54,115 nt of DNA, from the NCBI GenBank assembly GCA_015680685.1, contig MNCI01038321.1, positions 158,833-212,947 on the forward strand, in the 5' to 3' direction. Below are positions 9,927-21,310 of this stretch, piece after piece. Position 1 is the first letter of the stretch. Every line of letters starts with the position of its first letter. The notes beneath the pieces are model-generated. The model was not told the DNA's origin. It ran no database searches and saw only the letters and a list, made by a program, of their open reading frames with translations. Source of the stretch: Gnetum montanum (lineage: Eukaryota > Streptophyta > Gnetopsida > Gnetales > Gnetaceae). A program made the position numbers and the translations under genes.

Positions 9927-10090
9927 ACAATTATGTGCTCTCAGCCACTCTCAATGCTTGCCTAGCTTTCATGGTGATGCTATTTTACTTGGCACTAGAA
10001 ATTGATCATAAATCAATGAATTGGTGGGGCACCTAGGGCAAACATTACCCTTTGGCCTCTTGCCCTACTACCCTTGACATTCATGTGGAT
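9494..10090 (+). pseudogene. OPT last exon, decayed copy 2, running to the C-terminus
   Basis: It continues the OPT reading: GTIVVGMVNLGMAWWLLG, ELLPANSP*TC, GLVGPYRIFSSQGAY, EMNWFVLVGLAAPMGMWLLY, INMPMLF, STVFNFYIYW. Then, after a frameshift near 9915, it reads YNYVLSATLNACLAFMVMLF, NWWGT* and HYPLASCPTTLDI, the normal OPT end. It shares two TAG stops at identical positions with copy 1 (9602 and 9764) but keeps W in EMNWF. So part of the decay came before the duplication, or the same methylated sites mutated twice. The splice acceptor reads AC instead of AG. Confidence 0.85.
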
Positions 10091-10199
10091 GATTCTCCTT
10101 TTGCCTTTTGAATTTTTTTAACTTAATAGTAAGAGTATTGGCTTTGTTTTTTGTGAAATAGTCAGGCAATATCATTAAAAATCAAAAGAAATCCACCAT

Positions 10200-11724
10200 T
10201 GATGCATAAATTTTGGACGTACCAACACCTAGGGGAAAAACTCATTTGAAGAGACTACTGCCTAGGGCACCTCCCATATGGGTATAGAAACCTAGAAATA
10301 CTCTTAGTTGGAGAAAGCTATGTGACATTTTAAAAAGTAAATCAAACTAAAAAAATCGAGAATTTAAATTAAATTATTTTCTTGAATTCAAGAATACAAT
10401 AAGTAACTAAAGAAATAAATTTTCCTTGGTCCCATTGGTGCCATTGATGGTACCCATTATTGGGCAATGAAACTACAAGTGTCGCCTGAAGAGGGAGAGA
10501 GAGAGGGATGTCACTATTGTATGCTTTACACTAACACATGCTTATGTCATGTTGCATGGTGGAGAGAGAGAGGGAGTAGATCCGGGCTTACTACATTGCT
10601 GGGAAAGAAAAGAGAACCTTGCAACTATATGGAAGAGGAGGCTATAGGTGTTGTCCCTTCTGAGCACATGCACTAGGCTATCTACATTGCTATAGACACA
10701 CAGTAGCAATGGTCATTAGATGTTTGTCACCGTTAGTCACTATTGTGTTGACTGTTGCTACCTACGAGAGACCACTTACCATCGTAATGTGCCTCTGCAT
10801 GCACATGCCTTGTGTCGTCTACATTGTTATAGATGTGTAGCAATCGATCATCACCTACCTCCTACTGGTTCACTGCTATGAGAGGGGAGGGAGAGAGGAA
10901 TGTTGCTGCATCTACTTTTTGTCGCACCTGTTGTTGATGGGAAGCCTATGTCGTTGCCCATCACTCACCTATAGGAGAGAGAGAGCCTCTAATGCACATG
11001 CCATGCAAAGAGACTACCACTGCTCATGCATTGTTTTTGTGTGCCCAAAAAAACATAACTATCCTCTTGGCTTACCCCAAGATTTGATGATTTGGAAGCC
11101 GCCAAACTGATGCCAAGATTCAATGGTTTGTCTGTGTCCCTTCACCTCCTTTAATAGACATCCATTATGCAGTTTAAATGCTCACTACCTACTTGCATTA
11201 CTACAGCCACGTTGCGCATGTCTCCGACAACCATCACTACCCATAACTGTAGCCATGTTCTCCACCACCATTGCGTTCACGCTTGCAATGCTTGTCAGTT
11301 GCTCCACCACCTCGGTATAACTACCACCACCAAGAAACACCACCCATAACTCCCACCACCGACATATTCTCTACCACCTGGGGGTTATTGCATTTCATCT
11401 CTCCTATGCATTAAATCTGTTTATAAATTTGGAGGAAAGGAGGGGCCTATGGAGATTAGGGGTTTGGCCAATGCGTGTAGAGATGAAACAGTGGTTGATT
11501 CCAACTCCTCCATTGTTGGACAGAACCAGTCAATGTTTTTTTTAGTTAAATTTGAACATTTAAATGCCCAAACTTAGCTTTTTCATTAAAAATTTAAGCA
11601 TGTTTTTCATTCATCTTGGAGTTAGTTTGTCTCCTCGCTAAATTTAAACATTGCCCACCTACATTAACAATGAGGCTATTATTGATCATGGCCCCATGCG
11701 ATAACATGGGATATGTTGGCCTCA
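10200..11724 (-). repeat. 3' LTR of the minus-strand gypsy element
   Basis: This 1525-bp repeat matches 15605-17152 throughout. Shared landmarks are TGATGCATAAATTTTGGA at the left end, GA-rich runs near 10500 and 10860, and CCCCATGCGATA near the right end. Small plus-strand open frames inside it (10467-11349) are LTR sequence, not genes. Confidence 0.9.
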
Positions 11725-11741
11725 ACCCTTAGCCCCCAAAC
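11725..11741 (-). other. Polypurine tract
   Basis: On the minus strand the sequence reads GTTTGGGGGCTAAGGGT directly before the LTR start TGAGG. This G-rich tract is the expected primer site for plus-strand synthesis of a gypsy element. Confidence 0.7.
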
Positions 11742-12505
11742 GTTAATTGCATGCAAGTGAAAGGATAGCAAAACCATAGAAACTTTAAAATGAGGAGATG
11801 CAATAGATAAATAATTGAAAAGTTGACAAAATAGAAAAACTGAAATTTGAAAATAAACTATACTGATTAAAACATGATTAAAATAATCATATCATCAAGA
11901 GAGAACTAGACATGGGCCACCCTAAACACATCATCTTATTTAATTAAAATCCAAATATATAATGTATTATTTTAACTACCTAGATCTATATATAATTAAA
12001 ATATAATTATGATCTCATTCCCAATCTTCTCATAAGGTAAAAGTAAAAAGTATGTGAACTATTTTAAGCACAAGATCTATACTAAACTTAATGAGAAGGA
12101 TAGGCTCATGTTAGATCATGGCTAGCCACAAATTTTGGATTTTTCCATGGGACTCTTTCTTCCTTTTTTTTTTTTTTGAGAAAGGGAATGGATGAAAGGG
12201 ATTATTTGGTTTTTTTTTTTTGAATTTTGGGAAAATATGTTTAAAAGGGGAAATGGAGGTTAGGGTGAGGATTGTTTCCAGACCCCATCACACTCAAGAA
12301 CTTATTACACTTCCAATAAACATGGTCCTCATTTTTTTTATTTTTTCTTCCCTTTTTTTTAGGAAACTTTGCTCATGGTGTATTTCATTCTTAAGGTAGG
12401 AACTCCAACTCAAATCTAGCTGAAAATAGAACATGCAACTAAGGATATACTAGGATATTTCTATTAGGCACTAAATTCGAATGTTTCATTAGATGAATAA
12501 CTTTA
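11742..12505 (-). other. Non-coding interior of the gypsy element
   Basis: AT-rich sequence fills the space between the end of the protease linker and the 3' LTR. I find no reverse transcriptase (no FMDD or YVDD), RNase H or integrase residues on either strand. A pol gene would need about 2.5-3 kb, so it is truly missing and not just unreadable. Confidence 0.6.
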
Positions 12506-12509
12506 GATC

Positions 12510-12827
12510 CTAGAATTCATCAAATTTTTCTTTGATATGAGTTTCAATCTTAGGTCTAAGTTTTTGTAGGTCCTTGAACATAGCTTCTCTAGGAACATGT
12601 TTCATGGATGTGTCGTCAAAATTTGGCACACATTTTAACATTTTGATGGTTGGGATCTCATTTATATCTTTATTCTCCCTTAAAGGTGGTGGGTCATCTA
12701 AAAGAAATCCCTTTTCATTATGAGGAGGCAAGGTATCTTCATAGATTTCATCAAATTCACTAGAAGTTTGATAGGGTTGGGTGGAAACTGTATGAGAGAT
12801 AGGATTTATTTTTGTAGTTTCACTCAC
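12510..12827 (-). CDS. Gypsy polyprotein linker after protease
   Basis: A 105-codon open piece rich in acidic residues and proline, containing EIYEDTLPPHNEKGFLLDDP, lies downstream of the protease on the same strand. In plant Ty3/gypsy elements a similar low-complexity linker joins protease to reverse transcriptase. Here it ends without any reverse transcriptase following. No catalytic motif is present. It is part of the decayed polyprotein. Confidence 0.5.
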   Translation of the reverse strand: MSETTKINPISHTVSTQPYQTSSEFDEIYEDTLPPHNEKGFLLDDPPPLRENKDINEIPTIKMLKCVPNFDDTSMKHVPREAMFKDLQKLRPKIETHIKEKFDEF

Positions 12828-12935
12828 TTAATCATTTATAACATGTTTGCCACATTCAACCTCAATAACTCCAATATAAATATTATTGTTTTGGTTCTCC
12901 AAAGATTAATTTTTCTGATCAAATATTGTAACTAC

Positions 12936-13355
12936 CTATTTGTAGAAAGGCTCTCTCAGTATGACCATATATTCAGATTTTTCTTTGATAGAGATTAATA
13001 GTTCTAAGAAATCTAACCTAAAGAAGCCCCCAAACTTGGCTCCAAAATTCCTAGATAAGAGCACACTATAAGTGGGTGACATGTCAACTACTAAGATATC
13101 TATGCAACATGTGAACATAGGGTATTATTTGAGTTGCACTTTTACTTCTTTTAATGATCCTACTATAGGTACTTTATATTCATCGAGTTGAATTAGATTT
13201 TTCATTTGTGGTATCATTTGTGCTCCTAAAGTATTACATACCTCAAGTGGTATGACACTAACGGTTGCTCCAAAATCCATCAAACAATTATGAACATTCT
13301 TTCCTAAAATAATCAGAGTTGTTAGGAAAGGAGGTTGCTCTTTCTTGCTCATCAT
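12936..13355 (-). pseudogene. Gypsy aspartic protease domain
   Basis: The minus strand reads CLMDFGATVSVIP, the retroviral-type aspartic protease active site; plant elements have LIDSGA, so the serine is now F. It then reads EVCNTLG, and after one in-frame stop (near 13120) DILVVDMSPTYSVLLSR and FGAKFGGFFRLD. These are typical of the C-terminal half of gypsy proteases (PPTYGMLLSRDW, GG.LQMD). The enzyme cuts the gag-pol polyprotein inside the virus-like particle. Both halves are in the same frame, separated only by the stop. Confidence 0.85.
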
Positions 13356-13466
13356 GGAATTATTTGCATTTTGTATTGATAATATGTTAGGACTTTCTAC
13401 AAAGTGAAATTTCCTTTCAAGGATTAGGCATTTTACTTTTTTGGTTATAGGTGTGTGAACTATATT

Positions 13467-13965
13467 CTAAATCACCTTTTTCATTTCATTAAAGTGTAAA
13501 AGGTCATACATTGAAATGTTAGCTTTAATTTTCTTCAAATCCTCAACTAGATCATAAGTCTTCTGTTTATCTTTAACTTCTTGTTGAGGTGAAGTTCTTC
13601 TAAGTATAGAAAGGGGGATTTGGTCATTGTGGAGCATTTGTTTGGGATGAATCGGTCTGAGTATTTGTGTTGTTTTGACTATGAGCTCTTCTATTTTGAG
13701 GAGTATATGAGTCATTCCTAGTTTGTTGTTGTGTGTTGTTCATGATGTTACTAAGTTCATAGTAGTAAGGATTGTGTGAGTTGGGGTTTCTTTCCATAAC
13801 TTGTCCCAATGGGGAAACCTCTTCATTTTCTATTTCATGAGGTACATTAAGGACCATAATAGGGGTTTTTCCACTTTGTTGACCATGGGTATTGTTTTCA
13901 TATAATGGTAAAAATTAGGGATAAGTCTTCTCAGAATGTTTCCTAGTATTATGGACACAACAATG
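13467..13965 (-). pseudogene. Gypsy gag C-terminal part with degenerate zinc knuckle
   Basis: At about 13915-13965 the minus strand reads DDHCCVHNTRKHSEKTYP. Plant gypsy gag proteins have C-x2-H/C-x4-H-x4-C here; the last cysteine is now Y. Downstream are pieces rich in asparagine, glutamine and serine (13624-13857) and a segment reading EVKDKQKTYDLVEDLKKI (13467-13600), which lead to the protease. Frameshifts separate the pieces. Gag builds the particle and binds RNA through the knuckle. Confidence 0.6.
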
Positions 13966-14145
13966 ATCATCATTGATTGATAAACTAGGCTTTTTTGGTT
14001 GTATAGGATCCTTGTTGTTGTTCCACTTTAATTCAACTACTTCATTTGAAAGTTTCTATAGTGAAGTTAATATTTGGATCATTTGATTTTGAGTTTGCAC
14101 TGGAGGTTCAATAGGATTAGATATCTCATTTGGGTTTATGATGGA

Positions 14146-14950
14146 TTAAATCAAGGCCTTTGATTGGTCATCATTCAAACCAATGTTGGATGGTAGAAAT
14201 GAAGAAGATGTGGGGCCTTGAAAGTAATTGTTTGAAGGTTGAGTCATTTGAAGGGGAACAGGAGTTTGAAACATAGTGTTGGTCATTGGAAAAGTTGGTA
14301 GGGGTAGAGGGTTAGATTGCATAGGATTACTAACACTCATAATCCCAAATTGGGTTTGGATGCTATTCATGAGGGTAATTTGTTCTAATTCCATGACTTT
14401 AGTCATCACTCGTATTTCTATTATGCTGGAATTGGATTTGATGGCATAGGCAAAGAATGGGTTAATGGTGGGCAAGTAAAATTTGAGGATGCCATTAGGT
14501 TGTGGGTGCATCTCATTTGGCACATAGGCAAGTTGATGGAGGAATCTTAAGTTGTAGTCCTAAACATTTTCTCTAGGTATTTTCCTTAATCTTGTAAAAT
14601 TACTTGATGCTATGTCCAGGCTAATGAACTTGTCAAATTGAATTAGGAACTTATTTTTTAACTCCTACCATGAGTCGATAGAGGTATTTAGGAGCATCAA
14701 AAACTATTGGATGGCTTTACTCCTGAAAGTTATCACAAATACCCTACACGCTATGTCATTTTTGACAATGTTGTGGATGCCTAGTAAGGTTTTGAAACAT
14801 TGTATATGTTGGCGAGCATCACTAGTAGGGTTTATGGGATCATAGAACAAATTTATGTTTTGAAGGGATTTTGGGATGTCATGATAGTTAGTGAAGTTAA
14901 AGGAGTTAATCACCAAGGGAGTTGGGGGTTGATTGGTTGCATCCTAGTTC
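14146..14950 (-). pseudogene. Gypsy gag, N-terminal and middle parts
   Basis: The piece at 14704-14916 reads DIPKSLQNINLFYDPINPTS, DARQHIQCFKTLLGI and DIACRVFVITFRSKA. This matches the plant retrotransposon gag domain (D..DP..H...F...M...G..D...C..F...L...A..W). A proline-, asparagine- and glutamine-rich piece follows at 14146-14523. Stops and frameshifts break the frame; for example the conserved W after the A is now a stop. It is the first gene after the 5' LTR, in the expected position. Confidence 0.7.
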
Positions 14951-15578
14951 TAGTTCTCCTAGGGATAGTTCTTGGGAAACATGAAACTCATTGCTTCCTT
15001 AATGTAAAGTGACATGTTGTTGGTTAGTTAGGGATAGAGGAGAGTTTTCTCATAAAATAGAAATTAAAAAATATGAATGTTAAAATAAAGCTATAAAATT
15101 AAGTAAAAGGAAAAGAAATATTGCAATAATAATTTTTTAAAAATTAAAAAAAACCACTAAAATATTCTATTAAATTTTTTTAAAGAAAAATAAATGCTAA
15201 GATTCAAAAGGAAAATAGTAAAATGAAAAATTTCAGAAAAATAAATTTAAAATTGAATAATTAAATAAAACCACCCTACCAAAGTTGGAACTCAAGTAAG
15301 GACCACCAAAACACAAATTTGAAAATGGGACTGGGAAATGAGGGTTAAAAAAAAAGATTAAAAAATAGATGATGAGATCCAAAAATTTTTAGGAAATGAA
15401 TTTTTGAGATCAAGATATGAAGGGGTTGAAAATTTTTAAAAAGGATTTTTCAAAACAAGAACTAAAAACAAAGATTTTAGTAAAAAAAAATCAACAAGTT
15501 CCAAAATAAGATCGGGAAACAAAACAAGTAAAAAAAATGGCAAGAAAAATTGATATGGAAAAAAAAGTTGGAAAATGG

Positions 15579-15595
15579 CCCTCCTTTTAGCACCA
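15579..15595 (-). other. Candidate primer binding site
   Basis: On the minus strand, 9 bases after the 5' LTR end, the sequence reads TGGTGCTAAAAGGAGG. A TGG start near the LTR edge fits a tRNA-primed site (ancestor perhaps TGGCGCT...), but I cannot assign the tRNA with certainty. Confidence 0.4.
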
Positions 15596-15604
15596 AAAAG
15601 GTGT

Positions 15605-17152
15605 TGATGCATAAATTTTGGATGAACTAACACCTTGAAGAAAAGCTCATTTGAGGAGAGTATTGCCTAAGGTGCCTCCTGTATGGGTACAGAAACCCAG
15701 GAATAGTCTCAGTTGAAGAGGGCTATATGATGTTTTAAAAAGTATATCAACCTAAAAAATTGTTAATTTAAATTAAATTATTGTCTTGAATTCAAGAATA
15801 CAATAAGTAACTAAAGAAATAAATTTTCCGTAGTCCTGCTAGTGTCACCGATCCATCGCTGCTGGTGGTACCCACTGCTGGGTAGGAAGAATACGACCAT
15901 CACCTGAAGAGGGAGGGAGAGAGAGGGTTGTTACTACTTTCTACTCTACACTACCATGTGATTTTTTCATGCCACGTGGTGGAGAGAGAGAGGGAGACAA
16001 TTTGTGCACTTACTATGCTGATGGAAAAGAAAAGAGAACCTTGCAGCTGCAAGGGAGAGGAGGCTATAGGTGTTGTCACTTTTGCACATGTGCACTGCAC
16101 TATTTGCATTGTTATAGACACATAGCAACAACAATTGTTGGACGTCTATCATCATTAGCCATCATTTTGTTGACCACTACCACCTATGAGAGACCGCCTA
16201 CCATCGTAACGTGCCTCTACATGCATGTGCCCTGCACCGTCTACGTTACTGCAGACATGCGGTAGCAATCGATTGTTACCTACCTCTTACTAGCTCACTA
16301 CCATGAGAGGGGAGGGAGAGAGGGATGTTGCTGCATCTACTTCCTATCATGCTTGCTATTGATGGGAAGCCTATGTCATTACTTGTCATCCTCCTACAGG
16401 AGAGAGAGAGCCTCTGATGCATGTGTTGCACAAAGAGACTATCGTTGCTCACACATTGTCTATATATGCCGAGAAAAACATAATCGACCTCCTAGATGAT
16501 CCCAGGATCTGATGATTTGGGAGCCCCCAAACCAATCCCAAGATCTAATGGTCCATCTATCTCTCCTCCACCTCCTTTAATAGGCATCCATTATGCAATT
16601 TAAATGCCCACTACTCATCAGCGTTACCATAGCCACATTGTGCATGTCTCTAATAGCCATTACTACCTATAACTACAGCCACGTTCTCCACCACCATCGC
16701 ATTCATGCTTACAACAATTACCGATTGCTCCACCACTTTGGTGTAATCACCATCACCATGAAACACCACCCATAACTCCCACCACCATCATAATCTCCAT
16801 CACTAGGGGGTTACTACATTTCATCTCCCCTATGCGTTGAATCTATCTGTAAATTTGGAGGGAAGGAGGAGCCCACAAAAATTAGGGATTTGGCCAATGC
16901 TTGTAGAGATGAAATAGTGGTTGATTCCAACTTCTCCGCTATTGAACAGAACCTAGTCTGTGTTTTTTTTATATTAAATTTGAACATTTAAATGTCCAAG
17001 CTTAGCTTTTTCATTGAAAATTTAAGCATGTTTCTCATTCATCTTAGAGTTAGTTTGTCTCCTTGTTAAATTTAAACATTGCCCACCTACATTAACAATG
17101 AGGCTATTGTTGATCATGGCCCCATGCGATAGCATGGGAGATGTTGGACTCA
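15605..17152 (-). repeat. 5' LTR of the minus-strand gypsy element
   Basis: This 1548-bp partner of 10200-11724 carries the same TG...CA ends on the minus strand. It contains the promoter of the element by position. Plus- and minus-strand open frames inside it (15928-16775) are shadows. The differences from its partner are scattered transitions and short indels. Confidence 0.9.
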
Positions 17153-17505
17153 ACTACCACCAAGGAAAGACAAAACTAGAGTTAATCCCATTGAAAGGAC
17201 ATAACACCATAGATGTAGGAGGTATTCAAGTTGAGAGGGAAAACACCCAACAAAACTAACAATCAAATAGAATAGCACCTTGCAATAGGACAAAGAAACC
17301 AAATGATGAAAAACATATTTCCAAACATCCAACTCACAAAAATTTGGCCCCTCCTTCGGCTACCTTGGCCAACACATTCAAAGTTAAAACATAAAAGACC
17401 CAAAGCCCTAGAAGGGCACCCATGAACCATTCTGATAAAACTAGTCACATTTCAGAAAGAGCATACTAGGGGCAACCTTCCCATAACATTCTGTGCAAAG
17501 AGTCA
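17153..17505. other. Unassigned segment between gypsy and copia elements
   Basis: 353 bp separate the two LTR elements. The minus strand is open in two overlapping frames (17150-17448), one reading PSRALGLLCFNFECVGQG, but I do not recognise a family. It may be a relic of an older insertion or host DNA. Confidence 0.4.
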
Positions 17506-17946
17506 GGTAACCATTTATGGAATAACCAACGATTTGTAATGATTCCATAAATGTGATCGTTATGGGAAAACCAACGATTCGTACTGGTTCCATAAAAGTG
17601 ACTGTTATGAGAAAATCAATGATTTGTAACAGTTACCACAAGATTAGTCTCATATTTACCATTTAAACCAAAAGTTTGGTAACTAACATTTGGTAGCCTA
17701 TAAAATGTTCTTGATGGGAGAACAAATGCATAAGAAGACATCATGATAGTGTTATAGAGAGTTTGCATACACCATCGTTGTTGAGTGTCAATGTGATAGA
17801 AGAATCAAAACACTCACCGCAACAAGTTCACGTAAAGGCATCAATGGCTGGACGTCAGTTTCAGTTTATTTTTGCATCTTTGATTTCTTGTGCAATTTGG
17901 TTATTGTGCCATTTGGCCAATGTTTTCTACATAATTTTTTCCAACA
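17506..17946 (+). repeat. Copia 5' LTR
   Basis: The repeat ends TTTTCCAACA. Its first base of TG has mutated (GGTAACCATT against TGTAATCATT in the 3' copy). It includes tandem AACGATTTGTAATG-type strings near its left end and CACTCACCGCAACAAGTTCA in the middle, all repeated in the 3' LTR. Confidence 0.9.
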
Positions 17947-17948
17947 TT

Positions 17949-17964
17949 TGGTATCAAAGTGAGG
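17949..17964 (+). other. Primer binding site, initiator tRNA-Met type
   Basis: TGGTATCAAAGTGAGG lies two bases after the 5' LTR. The standard plant copia site is TGGTATCAGAGC, complementary to the 3' end of initiator tRNA-Met. Two changes from that form are visible. Confidence 0.8.
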
Positions 17965-19190
17965 TTTGGTTTTTGTCTTGATGTTAACTATATTTTCTTT
18001 GCCACTCTTATAACAGTGTTAAATTGGGGTGGATTTTTTATTTGTTAATTTTGTTGAACTGGGGAAAATTTGAGTCAATTCTATTATTAACTAGAAATAT
18101 GTTTATTGTAGAATTATGTATGGCACTTGATTTTGAATTTTTTGTAAGTGACAAAATCAATAAATGTTTTAAAATCAATACTATGTGGCTATTTCTTATA
18201 TATGTGGCACTACTCATCAGTGTTACCATAGCCAGGCACACATAGTTTAATAGTTGGAGTTTATAGTATTCTTGAAAAAGTTTATGGGATATAGAATCCA
18301 AACAAGAGGGAGTGGGTGATGAGGTGCTATAGCCTCTATCCTTGGAAGATAGGCTAATAAAGATCCCTAGATGCCCCACCTGCAAGGATGGACCCCATGC
18401 TTCGGAATAGTAGCCAATAAGGCTGAGACACATGTGGAGTAGCCTCTATGTTCCCTACATGGGCTCTCTACAACCGATATTCTTAGTATAGCTCCTGTAT
18501 TATTGTTTGTATTTTCTAATAAGATAGCTCCATCGCATAACCTTTATATTGATAGCCACATCTGTGTTCTAATATGAGAATAAAGTTGCTTATTATTAAT
18601 ATTTCTGAAATAACTAATGTTTAGTGCCCTATTTTTTAAAAAAATGTTAGAATTTGGTAATTTTTTCTAGAAACAATTAATTTTATGCATATTTTATATA
18701 TATATTTATAAAGTGACATATTGATATATGCATAGTTTTTCTACATAAAAATTATGATCAATGATCTATATAATTTTGTATAATTAAAGAGTAGCCACAA
18801 CATATTTAATTGTGCAAAATTATATATTAAGAGCTTTGATTACATAAGGTAAATAAACATTAAATTGTGATTAATTATATGTAATATAACAGATTTTATC
18901 CCATAGGAATTTTTGTTATATTTAATATGATTAATTAGGATGATGTATTAAATTATTTTTCTTAATTTTCCCACAAGGATTAAGAAAAGGGATATAATTT
19001 AATAGTTGTATCATAAGGATATATGAATTTGTTTGAATTAAAATTTATCCTACATGCAATTTTATGTCATTTAATTCATATTTTTGCATGATTTACATTG
19101 GTAAACATGTCATATAGTATTTTGACCTCAAATTTAGTAACATAAACATGTTTTAATTTATGCAATTATATAACCTATGAACTACTCTAA
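17965..19190 (+). other. Copia leader, possibly with an inner insertion
   Basis: About 1.2 kb separate the primer site from gag, longer than usual. The stretch 18200-18600 differs in texture from the AT-rich rest. Near 18206 it contains a 27-bp match to the gypsy LTR at about 16612 (CACTACTCATCAG.GTTACCATAGCCA), so foreign sequence may have been captured. No coding function is recognised. Confidence 0.4.
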
Positions 19191-19199
19191 TTTTAAATG

Positions 19200-19960
19200 T
19201 AAGATTCCTACATTAAAGGGTGATAATTATAAGATGTGAAAGGAGAGGATTCTCCTTCATTTAGGCTAGATGAACATTGACTATGCTATCTGTAAGGATG
19301 AACCACCTGCCTTTACGAGAATTAGCCAACTAGATGATGTTGGTTCTTATGAAAAATGGGAGCCATCAAATCACCTTTGTGTCATGTTTATAAAGACCAA
19401 GATCTTGGCTACTATGTGTGGTTCATTAAAATAGTATAAAAATGTGCAAGCTTTCATGAAGATAATTGATAAACAATTTGAGTCATTAGACAAGGCTTTG
19501 GCTAGCACCTTAATAATGAAATTTTCATCCATCAAGCTCATCTAAATCCGTGGTGTGCATGAGCACATCATGGAAATGATGGATATATTACCTTAGTTAA
19601 AAAAATTTGAGGTTGAGATGTTAAAGTCTTTCCTTATGCACTACATCTTGAACACACTCCCATAGCAATACTAACCCTTTAACATTTCTTATAACACACA
19701 TAGAGAAAAATGGTTAATCAATGAACTAATGACCATGTGTGTATAAGAAGAGGGTAGACTTGCTATGGAAGTGAAATAGAGTGTGCATATGGCTACACAA
19801 GGAAAGAATAAGTGGCAAGCCAAAAATAAGTGAAAGGGCAAACTACTTGCATAAGATAATATTAAAAAGGAATCTAGATGCTTTTTCTGTAAGAAGAAAG
19901 GACATATAAAGAAGGATTTTCCTAAATATTAGAAATGGCTTGAAAAGAAAGGTATTTAAC
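19200..19960 (+). pseudogene. Copia gag with zinc knuckle
   Basis: Frame reading gives LKGDNYK*WKERILLHLG (start of plant copia gag, W changed to stop), DEPPAFTRISQLDDVGSYEK, MCGSLK*YKNVQ and TLIMKFSSIKL. The zinc knuckle at 19879-19932 reads CFFCKKKGHIKKDF, where the last C of C-x2-C-x4-H-x4-C is now F. Gag, protease and integrase lie in one frame with only point stops between them. Confidence 0.85.
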
Positions 19961-20011
19961 TCTCACTTGTTTGTTTTGAATCTAATATGGTTTATGTTGG
20001 CCATAATACAT

Positions 20012-21310
20012 GATGCATTGACTCTGGTTTTGCAATCCATGTTACTAATTCTTTGCAAGGGATGCAAAACCTAAGAAGGCTAGTGGGAAGTGAGTTGTGC
20101 ATATATTTAGGCAACAAGATGTGCTTACATGTGGAGGTAGCCAAAACATGCAAATTAGTTTTAAGTAGTGGTTTTGTTTTAGAGTTGGAAAAGATATTTT
20201 ATATTCCAATTTTTTTGAGGAATTCAATTTTTGTTTCAAGGATTGTATCATTGGGATTTTCCTTTAATTTTTCAAATACTGCATTCAATTTATATTATAA
20301 ATTTGAACTTATTGGAAATGGTACATTAACATATGGTCTTTTCAAAATTAGTTCACAAAATGATGATTCTTATACTTCTATGCATGTTCATGATAGTGTT
20401 GGTGTTAAGAGATGTGTTATGAATGAAGAATCCTCTATGTTATGGCATTGTAGATTAGGACATATCTCTATTCCAAGAATAAAGAGATTAGTAAATGATG
20501 GTGTACTTAGTACCCTATATTTTACTAACTTTGACACTTTTGTGGACTACATAAAGGAAAAGCTGAACAATATGTCAAAGAAAGATGCCAAGAGGAGTTC
20601 AGACATATTAAAGATCATACATATAGATATTTGTAGTCCAGATATGGATGCATGTGGTCAAACATATTTCATTACTTTTATCGATGACTACTCATGATAA
20701 ATGTATCTCTACCTACTTCATAACAAGAGCGAAGCTTTAGATGCCTTTAAGGTATTTAAGGCTAAAATAGAGAAACAATGTAGTAAGCAAATAAAGATAG
20801 TCAGGTTTGATAGAGGTGGTGAATACTATGGTAGATATACTGATGATGGACAATCATCTAGTCCATTTGCTAAGTTTCTTCAAGAGCATGGAATTGTTGC
20901 CCAATACACTATGCTTGGTTCTCCAAACTAGGATGGTGTGGTAGAAAGAAGAAACCAAACATTATTGGACATGGTGCAGAGTACCCTTAGTAGCTACAAT
21001 CTTTCAAAGTCCTTGTGGACTGAAGCTATCTAGATGGCTATGTATATATTAGATAGAGTTCTAACCAAAGTTATCTCAAAGACACCATTTGAATTATGGA
21101 AAGGTTGGAAATTGAGTTTGTGACATATACATGTTCGGGGATCCTTGGGGATGCTTATCTAAAGTAAGAAGCTAGACCTAAGGATGACAAGTGGGTATTT
21201 TGTTGGATATGTCAAATGATCTAAGGGATACAAATTTTATTGTCCATCACATACTGCTAGGTTTGTGGAATCAAGGAATGCTAAATTTCTTGAGAATGAA
21301 TTGATTAGTA
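20012..21310 (+). pseudogene. Copia protease and integrase
   Basis: The protease active site reads CIDSGFAIHVTNS (ancestor WIDSGATIHVTN). The integrase zinc finger follows with MLWHCRLGHIS. The core then shows IHIDICSPDM with the first D, ITFIDDYS, RFDRGGEYYG with the second D, and SPN*DGVVERRNQTLL with the catalytic E region intact in residues but a CAG-to-TAG stop before it. Further on are SKSLWTEAI, TPFELW and GYFVGYVK*SKGYKFY. Integrase inserts the cDNA into the host chromosome. Stops at 20698 and 20929 split the frame, mostly at former Q, R or W codons. Confidence 0.9.

Larger units (their letters stand above)
10200..17152 (-). mobile_element. Ty3/gypsy LTR retrotransposon, gag-protease only, full length
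   Basis: Two long direct repeats (10200-11724 and 15605-17152) bracket a 3.88-kb interior. Read on the minus strand the LTR begins TGAGGCCAACAT and ends TTTATGCATCA, so TG...CA ends are intact. Next to the 3' LTR is a polypurine tract; next to the 5' LTR is a possible primer site. The interior holds gag, a CCHC-like knuckle, protease and a linker, but no reverse transcriptase, RNase H or integrase. It therefore depended on another element for movement. LTR copies are clearly diverged with several indels, so the insertion is old. A perfect target duplication is not seen: ACCAT on the left against ACTAC on the right. Confidence 0.9.

Noticed and set aside
15436-16775. Several 60-98 codon frames rich in H, T and E
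   Set aside because: They are inside or beside the gypsy LTR, and equivalent frames occur in the partner LTR only as shifted, interrupted versions.
10190-17160. 5-bp target duplication for the gypsy element
   Set aside because: ACCAT on the left and ACTAC on the right match at only three of five bases; not enough to claim.
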